Shown: positions 51,209-62,400 of the stretch, in pieces
Position numbering within the stretch: position 1 is the stretch's first letter
Layout of the letters: each line of letters begins with the position of its first letter
Origin: Hymenobacter persicinus
Lineage (GTDB): Bacteria > Bacteroidota > Bacteroidia > Cytophagales > Hymenobacteraceae
DNA length: 64,000 bases
Assembly (NCBI RefSeq): GCF_004167665.1
Contig: NZ_SEWE01000004.1
Location: 62,001-126,000, forward strand
Reading direction: 5' to 3'
Program-made: the position numbers and the translations under genes
The notes under the pieces: generated by a model
The model's database searches: none
What the model saw: the letters and a program-made list of their open reading frames with translations, nothing else
What the model was told of the DNA's origin: nothing

Positions 51209-52753
51209 ATGAAATCAACCCGTACTCCGCTTGCCCGCCTGGCCGCCGCCAGCGCCGGCGCCCTACTTGTGGGCTCGGCCGCGCTGCCGGCCGCCGCCCA
51301 AACGACCACGCCCGCCCAGCCCCCGGCGGCCACGCTGGCCCCGGCCGCGCCCAGCGGCCCGTATTCGCTGCGCCGGGCCGTGGACGTGGCCCTGCAAAAC
51401 AACCTGACCATCCGCCAGCAGCAGCTCAGCGCCCAGAACACCGACGCCATTCTGCGCCAGAGTCGGGCCGCAATGCTGCCCTCGGCCAACGCCAGCGCCA
51501 ACCAGAACTTCAACTTCGGCACCACCATTGACCCGCTGACGAACCAGTTCACGACCAAGAGCACCATCATCCGGTCGAACAACTTCTCGCTCAGCTCCCA
51601 GGTCACGCTGTTTTCGGGCTTCCAGCTGCGCAACACCATCAAGCGCAACGTGCTCGACTACGAGGCGGGGCTGCAGGACGTGGAAAAGTCGAAAAATGAC
51701 ATTGCCCTGAACGTGGCCTCCTCGTTTCTGCAGCTGGTGCTGGCCCAGGAGCTGGTGCGGGCCAACCAGGCGCGCGTGAACAGCTCCCAGCAGCAGGTGG
51801 AGCGCACTCGCAAGCTGCTCAAGGCCGGCAGCGTGGCCGAAAGCAACCTGCTCGACAGCCAGGCTCAGCAGGCTTCCGACGAGCTCAATGTCATCACGGC
51901 CCAGAACCAGGTCGACTTTTACCGCCTCCAGCTGGCCCAGCTGCTGAACCTGAATTCGGTGGCCGGCTTTGACATTGAGGTGCCCAACCTGCCCGACCCC
52001 GATGAGGAGTTGCCGCTGGTGGGCAACCCCGACGGCACCTACCAGACGGCCCAGGAGCTGATGCCCGAGGTGAAGGCCGCCGACCTGCGCACCCAGAGCG
52101 CCCACCGCACGGTGGACGTGAGCCGGGGCGGCTACCTGCCCCGCCTGACCATGGCCGGCTTCCTGAGCTCGGGCTACTCGTCGTCCCGCCAGACCTTCGT
52201 GCCCACCGGTGAGTTCGAGGACGGCACCATCTCGCCGGTCTACACCATCGACCCCAACCCGAAAGTGCGCACCCCGGTACCCGGTACGGTCGCCATCGGC
52301 TTGCAGCCCAAGTTCACCAGCCTGCCCGACGGCTTTTTCAACCAGCTGCGCAACAACTACGGCAAGCAGATTCAGTTTGCCCTGCAGGTGCCGATTCTGA
52401 ACGGATTGCAGGTGCGCACCAACGTGCAGCGCGCCGAAATCGGGGTGAAGCAGGCCGAGCTGCGCGCCGAGCAAACCCGCCTGACCCTGCGCCAGAACAT
52501 CCAGCAGGCCTACTCCGACGCCATTGCCGCCCAGCGCAAGTACAGCGCCGCCAAGCGCCAGACCGAAGCCCTGAGCACGGCTTACCGCAACGCCGAAATC
52601 CGCTTCAACAACGGCCTGCTCAACGGCACGGACTTCAACATCGCCAAAAACAACCTCTACGGGGCCGAGTCGAGCATGATCCAGGCCAAGTACGAGTTTA
52701 TCTTCCGCCGCAAGGTGCTCGACTTCTACGAGGGCCGGGCCCTGGACCTGTAA
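51209..52753 (+). CDS. TolC family outer-membrane efflux protein
   Basis: 514 aa with a signal peptide ending near AAAQ. The two OEP repeats are seen: YSLRRAVDVALQNNLTIRQQ, then VASSFLQLVLAQELVRANQA, KLLKAGSVAESNLLDSQAQ in the first half; and GLQVRTNVQRAEIGVKQAEL, then AYRNAEIRFNNGLLNGTDFN in the second. It forms the outer-membrane channel of a tripartite exporter. The adaptor gene follows 186 bases later. Starts 26 bases after sdaAB. Confidence 0.95.
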   Translation: MKSTRTPLARLAAASAGALLVGSAALPAAAQTTTPAQPPAATLAPAAPSGPYSLRRAVDVALQNNLTIRQQQLSAQNTDAILRQSRAAMLPSANASANQNFNFGTTIDPLTNQFTTKSTIIRSNNFSLSSQVTLFSGFQLRNTIKRNVLDYEAGLQDVEKSKNDIALNVASSFLQLVLAQELVRANQARVNSSQQQVERTRKLLKAGSVAESNLLDSQAQQASDELNVITAQNQVDFYRLQLAQLLNLNSVAGFDIEVPNLPDPDEELPLVGNPDGTYQTAQELMPEVKAADLRTQSAHRTVDVSRGGYLPRLTMAGFLSSGYSSSRQTFVPTGEFEDGTISPVYTIDPNPKVRTPVPGTVAIGLQPKFTSLPDGFFNQLRNNYGKQIQFALQVPILNGLQVRTNVQRAEIGVKQAELRAEQTRLTLRQNIQQAYSDAIAAQRKYSAAKRQTEALSTAYRNAEIRFNNGLLNGTDFNIAKNNLYGAESSMIQAKYEFIFRRKVLDFYEGRALDL

Positions 52754-52939
52754 GGGCCGCCCAGCCCGGGCCGGCGCCGCAGCGGCCGACTCAAAGCTGC
52801 CTTCTACCGGCGCAGGCGGTGCTTTTTCCGGATTTTCCCCCGGCGCCGCCCGCGCATTACTGCCGACTACTTCCTTACTTTGCCCCGTCATAAACGCCTG
52901 ACGGATTCCTTTCCACACTTCCGGGTCTCATTTCTGAGC

Positions 52940-54346
52940 ATGAAAAACAACCGATTACTCTACATTCTGCTGGCCGTGCTGGGCGCACTGCTACTTGGCT
53001 TCGTGGTAGCGAAAAAGAAAGGCTGGGTGGGGCAGCCGGCGGGCACCGAAGTTATCGTGTCCAAGGCCGCGCCGGCCACCATTGTGGAGAAGGTCAGTGC
53101 CTCGGGCAAAGTGCAGCCCGAAACAGAAGTGAAAATCTCGCCCGACGTATCGGGCGAAATCACCGAGCTCTACGTCGAGGAAGGCGACTCGGTGCGCAAG
53201 GGCCAGCTGCTGCTGCGCATCCGCCCCGATAACTACCAGGCCATGGTGAATATGCAGTCGGCCACCGTGGGCACCCAGCGCGCCAACGTGGGCCAGACCC
53301 AGGCCCGCCTGCAGCAGCTGATTGCCTCGGCCAAGCAAACCGAGCTGACCTACCGCCGCAACGCCTCGCTCTACAAGCAGAAAGTTATTTCCCAGGCCGA
53401 CTACGAGGCCTCCCAGGCCGCCTACAACGCCTCCCAAGAGGAAATCAACTCGGCCCGCCAGAGCATCCGCGCCGCCCAGAGCAACGTGGCCAGCGCCCAG
53501 GCTTCGCTCGATGAGGCCCGCAAAAACCTGAACAAAACCACGATTTACGCCCCCGTCAGCGGTACGGTCAGCAAGCTCAACGTGAAGAAGGGCGAGCGGG
53601 TCGTGGGCACGACCCAGATGGCGGGCACCGAAATCATGCGCATTGCCAACCTCAACTCGATGGAGGTGCGGGTGAGCGTGAACGAAAACGACATCATCAA
53701 CGTGGACCTCGGCGACTCGGCCATCGTGGAAGTCGATTCCTACGCCAGCAAGGACGAGAAATTCCGGGGCCTAGTGACCAGCATTGCCAACACGGCCAAG
53801 GACGCGCTGACGGCTGAGGCCGTCACCGAGTTTGAGGTCCGCATCCGCCTCTTGCCCGAGTCGTACCGTCACCTGCAGCGCACCGTCAAGGGCCACACCA
53901 TCGTGCCCTTCCGCCCCGGCATGACGGCCTCCGTCGACGTGATTACCGACCGCAAAAGCAACGTGCTGAGCGTGCCGCTGGCCGCCGTCACGACCCGCTC
54001 CGACAGCACCGAGGCCAAGGCCGGGGAGGACCAGAAGGGCGTGAAGGTGAACCGCGGCAGCACGGCCCCAGCCGAAAACAACGGCAAGCCGGCCCCGAAA
54101 GTTGACATTCAGGAAGTGGTATTCGTGGTGCGCAACGGCAAGGCTGTGATGACGCCCGTCAAGACCGGCATCAGCGACTTCGCCAACATCGAAATCCTGA
54201 GCGGCCTGCAGGCCGGCGAGCAGGTAGTCAGCGGACCCTTCCGGGCCGTGGCCAAAACCCTCAAGGACGGCGCGCTGGTGGTTATCAAAGACGCCAAGAC
54301 CATCAACAAGGCTGCCCTGAAGGAAACCCCCGAAGAAGACAAGTAA
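52940..54346 (+). CDS. Periplasmic adaptor (membrane fusion protein) of efflux system
   Basis: 468 aa from ATG 52940. One N-terminal membrane anchor (LLYILLAVLGALLLGFVV), lipoyl-like half motifs (VEKVSASGKVQPETEVKIS and YAPVSGTVSKLNVKKGERVV), a coiled-coil hairpin rich in Gln/Ala (about 100-200), and the beta-barrel and membrane-proximal domains. It links an inner-membrane pump to TolC. No pump gene is next to it; a terminator follows and then gpsA. It resembles adaptors of MacA/HlyD type. Confidence 0.95.
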   Translation: MKNNRLLYILLAVLGALLLGFVVAKKKGWVGQPAGTEVIVSKAAPATIVEKVSASGKVQPETEVKISPDVSGEITELYVEEGDSVRKGQLLLRIRPDNYQAMVNMQSATVGTQRANVGQTQARLQQLIASAKQTELTYRRNASLYKQKVISQADYEASQAAYNASQEEINSARQSIRAAQSNVASAQASLDEARKNLNKTTIYAPVSGTVSKLNVKKGERVVGTTQMAGTEIMRIANLNSMEVRVSVNENDIINVDLGDSAIVEVDSYASKDEKFRGLVTSIANTAKDALTAEAVTEFEVRIRLLPESYRHLQRTVKGHTIVPFRPGMTASVDVITDRKSNVLSVPLAAVTTRSDSTEAKAGEDQKGVKVNRGSTAPAENNGKPAPKVDIQEVVFVVRNGKAVMTPVKTGISDFANIEILSGLQAGEQVVSGPFRAVAKTLKDGALVVIKDAKTINKAALKETPEEDK

Positions 54347-54427
54347 GCTGTTTAGCTCGTCGTGGCCCGCCCCGCCAAGCAAGTTGGCCGGCGCAGGAAG
54401 ACGGGCCGGATTTACCCGAACCGGCCG

Positions 54428-54463
54428 AAAAGCCCTTGACGTAAGCGCCCGTCAAGGGCTTTT
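54428..54463 (+). terminator. Rho-independent terminator
   Basis: AAAAGCCCTTGACG and CGTCAAGGGCTTTT arms with a short loop, 81 bases after the adaptor gene. Confidence 0.9.
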
Positions 54464-54539
54464 CTGTCAGGAAACTTTGCACATTTGAGCGGCTGGAGAG
54501 CCTTGTTTCGCCCGCCCAGACCCTAGCCAGAACTACACA

Positions 54540-55529
54540 GTGGAAAAAATAGCCATGATTGGCGGCGGCTCCTGGGCCACCGCGCTGACCAAGATACTGT
54601 CGGAAAACGGGGCCCGCGTGGGCTGGTGGCAGCGCAGCAAAGACGACGTGCAGCACCTGCGCAGCACCCGCCACAACCGCCGCTACCTCTCGTCGGTGGC
54701 CTTCGACCTGACCCGCGTGTTTCCTTCCACCGACCTGGAGGAAGTGGTCAAGGAAGCCGACTGGCTGGTGCTGGCCGTGCCCGCCGCCTTCGTCAAGGAT
54801 GCCCTGGACAAGCTCGACCGGGACGCGCTGAAAAACAAGCGCATTATTTCGGCCATTAAGGGCATGATTCCGGGCAAAAACCTGCTCGTGACCGACTACG
54901 TGGCCGAGCGGTTCCGCCTGCCCGTGGCCAGCCTGGGCATTGTGGCCGGGCCCTGCCACGCCGAGGAAGTGGCCCTGGAAAAGCAAAGCTACCTGACCAT
55001 CGGCTCCGTGGACCACCAGCTGGCCGAGGACTTCAGCCAGCTGCTGCGCAACCGCTACGTAAAGGCCCACCCCATGGCCGACCTCGACGGTATTGAGTAC
55101 TGCGCCGTGATGAAGAACATCATTGCCCTGACCTGCGGCATTGCCCACGGCCTGGGCTACGGCGACAATTTCCAGGCCGTGCTGGTCAGCAACGCGGTGC
55201 AGGAAATGCGCCGCTTCGTGCACGCCCTGAACCCCCAGCCTCGCGACCTATCGGCCTCGGCCTACCTGGGTGACTTGCTGGTGACGGCCTACTCGCAGTT
55301 TTCGCGCAACCGCACTTTCGGCAGCATGATCGGGCGGGGGTACTCGGTGAAGTCGGCGCAGATGGAGATGAACATGGTGGCCGAGGGCTACTACGCCGTC
55401 AAGAGCATCTACGAGCTCAACAAGGAGCTCAAGGTGCCCATGCCCATTGCCACGGCCGCCTACCACATCCTCTACGAAAAGATTTCCCCGGCCGTGGAGC
55501 TGGAGATTCTGAAGGAGAAGTTTAGATGA
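54540..55529 (+). CDS. gpsA: Glycerol-3-phosphate dehydrogenase [NAD(P)+]
   Basis: 329 aa from GTG 54540. Makes sn-glycerol 3-phosphate for phospholipids. The Rossmann loop IAMIGGGSWATALTKIL is at the N-terminus, followed by WWQRSKD, IISAIKGMIPGKN, GIVAGPCHAEEVALEKQSYL and the catalytic CAVMKNIIALTCGIAHGL with lysine. Typical length. Its stop overlaps the start of the next gene by ATGA. Confidence 0.97.
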   Translation: MEKIAMIGGGSWATALTKILSENGARVGWWQRSKDDVQHLRSTRHNRRYLSSVAFDLTRVFPSTDLEEVVKEADWLVLAVPAAFVKDALDKLDRDALKNKRIISAIKGMIPGKNLLVTDYVAERFRLPVASLGIVAGPCHAEEVALEKQSYLTIGSVDHQLAEDFSQLLRNRYVKAHPMADLDGIEYCAVMKNIIALTCGIAHGLGYGDNFQAVLVSNAVQEMRRFVHALNPQPRDLSASAYLGDLLVTAYSQFSRNRTFGSMIGRGYSVKSAQMEMNMVAEGYYAVKSIYELNKELKVPMPIATAAYHILYEKISPAVELEILKEKFR

Positions 55530-55978
55530 GAAATCTGTACCGAAGCGGGTTTGGAGTGGTTTGCTTAAGCTTGTTGCTGGGCTTCCAAACTGCCCCAAAA
55601 GCACCCGTCGCTGTTGTGACCGATAAGGCCGCCTATGCGCCGCCGCAAGCCATCCAGGTGCGGCTAACCAACCAGACGGCTCAGCCGCTCGAATACGTCG
55701 TCAGGATGGAGTGGCGTCTGGACAGCCAATGGCTGCCGTTGGATATGGATGTAGTATCGAATACCCCACTATCGTACACGACCAAGCGGACGGGCCGAAT
55801 CAGAAAGATACTGCCCGGGCACCCCGTTGCGGTGAGCTACAATGCCTACATCAACAAGGCAACTGCGCCTACGCTGCGCCACGGTCCGGTACAGGCCCGG
55901 TTTGTGGCCGTCCTCTACAACCCGGAAGGAGATAAGAAGACCCGGGTGGAGTCGGCCCCGATTCTTATCAAGCGGTAA
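55526..55978 (+). CDS. Secreted Ig-like domain hypothetical protein
   Basis: 150 aa. N-terminal signal peptide (VVCLSLLLGFQTAPKA), then a beta-sandwich like bacterial Ig domains: VAVVTDKAAYAPPQAIQVRL, then TNQTAQPLEYVVRMEWRLD, and ILPGHPVAVSYNAYI. Its ATG overlaps the gpsA stop (ATGA), so translation is coupled, though no functional link to gpsA is obvious. A+T content is a little higher than in neighbouring genes. Periplasmic or surface; role unknown. Confidence 0.75.
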   Translation: MRNLYRSGFGVVCLSLLLGFQTAPKAPVAVVTDKAAYAPPQAIQVRLTNQTAQPLEYVVRMEWRLDSQWLPLDMDVVSNTPLSYTTKRTGRIRKILPGHPVAVSYNAYINKATAPTLRHGPVQARFVAVLYNPEGDKKTRVESAPILIKR

Positions 55979-55991
55979 AGCTGGTCTTACG

Positions 55992-56420
55992 ATGCCCTGG
56001 ATTCTGCTCGCCCTGCTCACGGCCCTGTGCCTGGCGCTCTACAACTTTTTCATCAAGCTGGCTGCCGACCAGCTCCCGGCCGCCGTGGGCGCGGTGGTGC
56101 TCCAGCTGGTGGCCGCCCTGCTGGGCGCGCTGTGGCTGCTCAAGCTCAAGTGGGAGGGGCAGCCGCTGCCCATTACCACCAAAGGCCTGGTGCTGGCCGC
56201 GCTGGCGGGCCTGGGCGTGGGGCTGGCCGAGATTCTGACCTTCGTGGTCTTCAGCCGGGGCGTGCCTTCGTCGGTGGGCACGCCGGTGATTGTGGGCGGC
56301 TCGGTGCTGCTGACGGCGGTGCTGGGCCTGGTCATCCTGCGCGAGTCGCTCACGCTGCCCCAGGGGCTGGGCTTGCTGCTGATTGTGGCCGGCATTGCCC
56401 TGCTGGCCCGCGGGCACTAA
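55992..56420 (+). CDS. Half-size EamA/DMT-type membrane protein
   Basis: 142 aa with four to five helices and one EamA-like repeat: ALYNFFIKLAADQLPAAVGA, then LTFVVFSRGVPSSVGTPVIV, and ending ESLTLPQGLGLLLIVAGIAL. Full DMT exporters have two such repeats in about 300 aa, so this single-repeat protein would act as a dimer, like small multidrug resistance proteins. Start ATG 55992, 13 bases after the previous gene. Substrate unknown. Confidence 0.85.
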   Translation: MPWILLALLTALCLALYNFFIKLAADQLPAAVGAVVLQLVAALLGALWLLKLKWEGQPLPITTKGLVLAALAGLGVGLAEILTFVVFSRGVPSSVGTPVIVGGSVLLTAVLGLVILRESLTLPQGLGLLLIVAGIALLARGH

Positions 56421-56433
56421 GTCAGCGTTACTG

Positions 56434-56862
56434 CTACGACATGGCCGCCAGACCGGCTGCTAATGTGGGCAGGGTGCGCTGCAACGCGGCTTCCAGCTTG
56501 GTGTGGTGACAGGCCAAATACGACTGCAGCGTGCCGCGCCGGTGAATGAAGATGCGCGTGTCGGCCGCGTCCGGGGCGGCATCCTTGGCCGGGCAGTACT
56601 CGGCCACGGTTAGCTGGCAGTCGTTGCGGAAGTCGATAATCAGGTGGGCTCCGTGGTAGAGCTTGTCCTGCCAGCCGCTGACGCGGGTGGGCTGCAGACT
56701 CAGCAGCAGCGGCAAACAGGCCGTGAGCTGCTCGGTCACAATCTCCTGGCAGCTGTCCGACAGCGAACCGACGGCCTGCAGCTGCTGGCGCAGCTCCTGC
56801 TGGATCTGCTGGCTCAGGGTATCGGATTTGGGCAAGCGCTTTAAAAGTCTTCGCACGGGCAA
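56434..56862 (-). CDS. Conserved small hypothetical protein
   Basis: About 142 aa from TTG 56862 or GTG 56856 (VRRLLKRLPKSDTLSQ); upstream residues are Arg/Pro-rich and unlikely. Helical N-terminus (SQQIQQELRQQLQAVGSL), then DKLYHGAHLIIDFRNDCQLT and FIHRRGTLQSYLACHHTKLE. No signal or membrane segment. No family recognised. Convergent with the EamA-type gene. Confidence 0.65.
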   Translation of the reverse strand: MPVRRLLKRLPKSDTLSQQIQQELRQQLQAVGSLSDSCQEIVTEQLTACLPLLLSLQPTRVSGWQDKLYHGAHLIIDFRNDCQLTVAEYCPAKDAAPDAADTRIFIHRRGTLQSYLACHHTKLEAALQRTLPTLAAGLAAMS

Positions 56863-57020
56863 AACGGTTGCGGCTGGAAAACAGTAAAGATAACCCCTGC
56901 GCGCCCGCGGCCCTAGCGCGGGCGGCAAATAACTTCGCCGCGCCGGCCTTTACTGCCCCGCCGCCGCCTGCGCGCCGTATAGCAAGTCCTACTTTCTTTT
57001 TGTACACCAACCCATCCATC

Positions 57021-57425
57021 ATGAGCACTCTGGGCAACAGCAACTTTGACGACGATTCCGCGGCCGACTTCCTGGCTGATTTCACCGAGGCCCCGGGCGA
57101 AGTAGCCCTGCTCGAAGCCCTGGCCCCGGCCGCCGACGCCGCCGAGGATCAGGAGTACCTGGAAGCGGAAGTGGCGGGGCCGGCCATGGCGGCGGCCGAA
57201 ATCGTGGCCGCGCTGGCCGGGCAGCCTTTCGCGGGCTTTCCCGCGGGGTTGCTCCAGCAGCTGCAGCAGCTGGATATCAGCGACCTGGAGGAGCTGCAGG
57301 AGCTGGCCACCCAGGCCGTGACGGCCGTGGCCCAGGACTCGGAGCTGCGGGCCCAGGCCGCCGAGGGCAGCACGCTCAACGACTGGCTTACCCAGCAGCA
57401 GGAACTGCTCAAGCGCCTGGCCTAG
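57021..57425 (+). CDS. DUF4259 domain protein
   Basis: 134 aa from ATG 57021. The start MSTLGNSNFDDDSAADFLAD fits DUF4259 (normally G-x-x-x-F-x-N/D-D-x-A-x-D). The remainder is acidic, Ala/Leu/Gln-rich and helical. Function of the domain is unknown; related proteins occur in toxin-immunity loci, but nothing here supports that role. The 96 bases before it hold no other gene. Confidence 0.8.
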   Translation: MSTLGNSNFDDDSAADFLADFTEAPGEVALLEALAPAADAAEDQEYLEAEVAGPAMAAAEIVAALAGQPFAGFPAGLLQQLQQLDISDLEELQELATQAVTAVAQDSELRAQAAEGSTLNDWLTQQQELLKRLA

Positions 57426-57528
57426 GGCAGCCGGCTTGGGGAGTTGAAATGTGCAAAATAATGGCCGCCGGTGAACATTGGCCGAGTTATTTGTAGTTTA
57501 AAGTAGCCAACCACTATCCTGAACGCGA

Positions 57529-59217
<1,689 letters not shown>

Positions 59218-59258
59218 GCAGCTGGCCTGCCATCCAGATTCCTGCTTACTCCCACGTA

Positions 59259-59294
59259 AAAACAGCCCGCTGATTCTTTCGGCGGGCTGTTTTG
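59259..59294 (+). terminator. Rho-independent terminator after katA
   Basis: AAACAGCCCGC and GCGGGCTGTTT stem followed by T; 41 bases after the catalase stop. Confidence 0.85.
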
Positions 59295-59383
59295 GTATAA
59301 CCGGCAAGGCTGGCTCCGCCGGCCAGCACCGGCTTCCGGGCTTTGTCTGGTAGCCACTGCAACTACAACCGGGATTTAGCGGG

Positions 59384-59391
59384 TATTTTTG
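59384..59391 (+). promoter_or_regulatory. TAnnTTTG promoter element for the SNF2 helicase
   Basis: TATTTTTG, exact consensus, about 76 bases before the helicase ATG. Confidence 0.45.
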
Positions 59392-59467
59392 CCGGACCAG
59401 GGCGGCGCGACGGTAGAAAATCCGGTAGGGCCCGCCGTTCAGCCTTTCTTCCGTTTCTGCGTCTCGT

Positions 59468-62400
59468 ATGCTTTCCGCGCCCCACGCGTACGTATTTGCC
59501 CATCTGCTGCTACCCGACCTGACGGAAACGCTCGTGGCCGCGCACTGCCTGGATTATTCAACCCTGGCCGACCAGGACGGGGCGGCCGTGCAGGTCGTGG
59601 CGCTAACCGAGGATGCGGGGGAATTCACGGTGGCAGCTCCCGGGTGGTCGGTGCCCGTGACCGTGACCCAGACCCAGACTCCCGCGCCGGGGCTGACGGT
59701 GCGCTGCGGGTGCCCGGCTCTGCGGGGCCGGCTCTGCGGGCACCAGGCCCAGGTACTGCTGGCCCTGCTACGCCGGACCGAGCTGCGGATTTTCTTCGAC
59801 ACTGACCTGCGCCAGACCCGGCTGCGGCGGGAGGCCCGTGCCTATGGGCTGGAAGGCGAAGTTGACCCGGCGGCGCATTTCAGTGTGCGCTACGCCGACC
59901 AGCAGCTGAGCTTGGTGCCCCGGCAGGCGGGTCTGCTGGCTTTCACACCCGCCGCCCAGCAGCAGCTTACCGAAGTCCTGCTGCCGCCGCGCCCGACTAC
60001 GCCGACCGCAGCCTCTGCCGCCGCTACCCGGCGCATTCTAGTGCTGGGCCCCCACAAGTACTACGGCCACCTGACCGTGCACCTGTTTGATGCTCCGCTG
60101 ACGGCGGCTGGCAAGCCCAAAAACCCGCTGACCGGGGTACCGCCCCTGGATGCGGCCCTGGCCAGCCCCAACCTGGCCGAAAGCCGGTTTTACGCGGCCG
60201 TGTCGCGCCTGCAGCAGCCCCACGGGGAGCGAAACCCGCCCGTCGACCACGCCGCCCTGCGGGCCGTGGTGGAAAATCCGCTGGGACTGGCGGTGTTTTG
60301 GAGCCCGGAGGCGTTGTCGGACCGCACCACGGCGCCTGGCCTGCGCCCGCTGGGGTTGCGGCCCGGCCCGGTGGAAGTGAGCCTGGAAGTAACGGAGCGG
60401 GCAGCGTTTCACGAGGTGGTGGCCCGGGTGCAGCTCAACGGCGCCACCTACGCGCCCGAGGCGTTGCCGCTGAAATTCGCCGCCTTTCTGGCCCTGGACA
60501 ACGTCTGGTATCTGGTCGAGCGGCCGGCGGTGCGGCGGGTGCTGGCTTTTTTCAAGGACCGCCCCGGGCCGCTGGTGCTCCACCACTCCCAGTTTGCGGC
60601 GTTTCAGCACGCCATCCTCGCGCCCCTGGCCCCCGACGTGCCGGTGACCTACGTCGGACTGGCGCCGGCCACGCCGGCCCAGCTCACGGCCCACGGCGTA
60701 ACTCAGGCCCCCGAAAAGCTGCTCTACTTATCGGACTCCGGCGACTACGTGGACCTGGTGCCGGTGATGCGCTACGGCAGCGTGGAAGTGCCGGTGCTCG
60801 CGCGCCAGCCGGTTTACCTGACCGATGCGCGCACGCGCAAGCCCTTCGCCCTGCCCCGCGACGAAACGGCGGAAGTCGCCTTCACGGCCCTGCTCACCCG
60901 GCAGCACCCCGACTTTGCCGAGCAGCTCCACCGGGAGGCATTCAGCCTGTCGCGGCGGCAGTTTCTGGAGGAAGAGTGGTTTTTAGAGGCCTTCGAGACC
61001 TGGCAGCAGCAGGGCATCACGGTGCTGGGCTTCCGGGAGCTGAAAAACAACCTCTACACCCCCCACAAGGCCCGTGTGACGGTGCGCGTGGGTACCGAGG
61101 CCAACTGGTTCGACACCGAGCTGCACGTGCGCTTCGGGCCGCAGAAAGTGCCCCTGGCCAGCCTGCACAAGGCCCTGCGCAACAAAAGCCGCTACGTGAC
61201 CCTGGGCGACGGTACCCGCGGCATTCTGCCCCAGCACTGGCTGGACCGCTTTGCCCGCTACTTCTCGGCTGGGGAGCTGGTCGGGGAGCGGCTCCGGACC
61301 CCAAAAATCAGCTTCGCCACCGTGGCGGCCGACTACGAGCCCGAGTTTCTGACGCCCGAAACCCGGGCCCAGCTCGCCGAGTACCAGGCCCAGCTGACCG
61401 ACTTTGCCGGCATCGAGCCGGTGGCCCCGCCCGCGGAGCTGCGCGGCACGCTGCGGCCCTACCAGCAGCACGGCCTGGACTGGCTTTGCTTTCTGGACCA
61501 GTTCGGCTTCGGGGGCTGCCTGGCCGACGACATGGGCCTGGGTAAGACCATCACCGTGCTGGCCTTGCTGCTGCTGCAGCGCCAGCGCCGTCCCGGGGCC
61601 GTGAGCCTAGTGGTGGTACCGACTTCGCTCGTGTTCAACTGGCAGGCCGAGGCCGCCCGGTTTGCGCCCGCACTGCGCCTGCTGGTGGTCCACGGCCCCG
61701 ACCGGCCCCGCAGCAGCGGCGCCTTCGCCAACCACGACGTGGTGCTGACCACCTACGGCACGCTGCTCACCGACGTCGGTTTTCTGAAAAGCTACCCGTT
61801 CAACTACGTTATTCTCGATGAGTCCCAGGCCATCAAGAACCCGGCTTCCCAGCGTTACCACGCCGTGCGGCAGCTCCAGGCCCGCAACCGGCTGGTGCTG
61901 ACTGGCACGCCCATCGAAAATAACACCTACGACCTCTACGGGCAGCTTTCCTTTGCCTGCCCGGGTCTGCTGGGCACCCAGCAGCACTTCAAAACTCAGT
62001 TTGCCACGCCCATCGACAAGTTTAAGTCGACCCCGCACGCGCGGGCGCTGCTGGCCCGGATCCGGCCCTTTGTGCTGCGCCGCACCAAGCAGCAGGTGGC
62101 CGCCGAGCTGCCCGCTAAAACCGAGATGGTGGTGTACTGCGACATGGGCGAGGAGCAGCGGCAGGTGTACGAGCGTTTCCGGAAGCAGTACCGCGAATGG
62201 CTCATGGGGAAGGAGCCCGAGGAGTTGCCCCAGCAGCGCCTGCACATTCTGCAGGGCCTGACCAAGCTGCGCCAGATCTGCAACTCCCCGGCGCTGCTCA
62301 ACGACGAGCGGTTCTACGGCACGGCTTCGGCCAAGCTGCACCGGCTTGTGCACGAAATCGAGGACAAGGCCCCCGAGCACAAGATTCTGGTCTTTTCGCA

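Noticed and set aside
51263-52918. 551-codon antisense frame over the TolC gene
   Set aside because: Same GC-driven artefact; TolC itself has strong family motifs on the plus strand.
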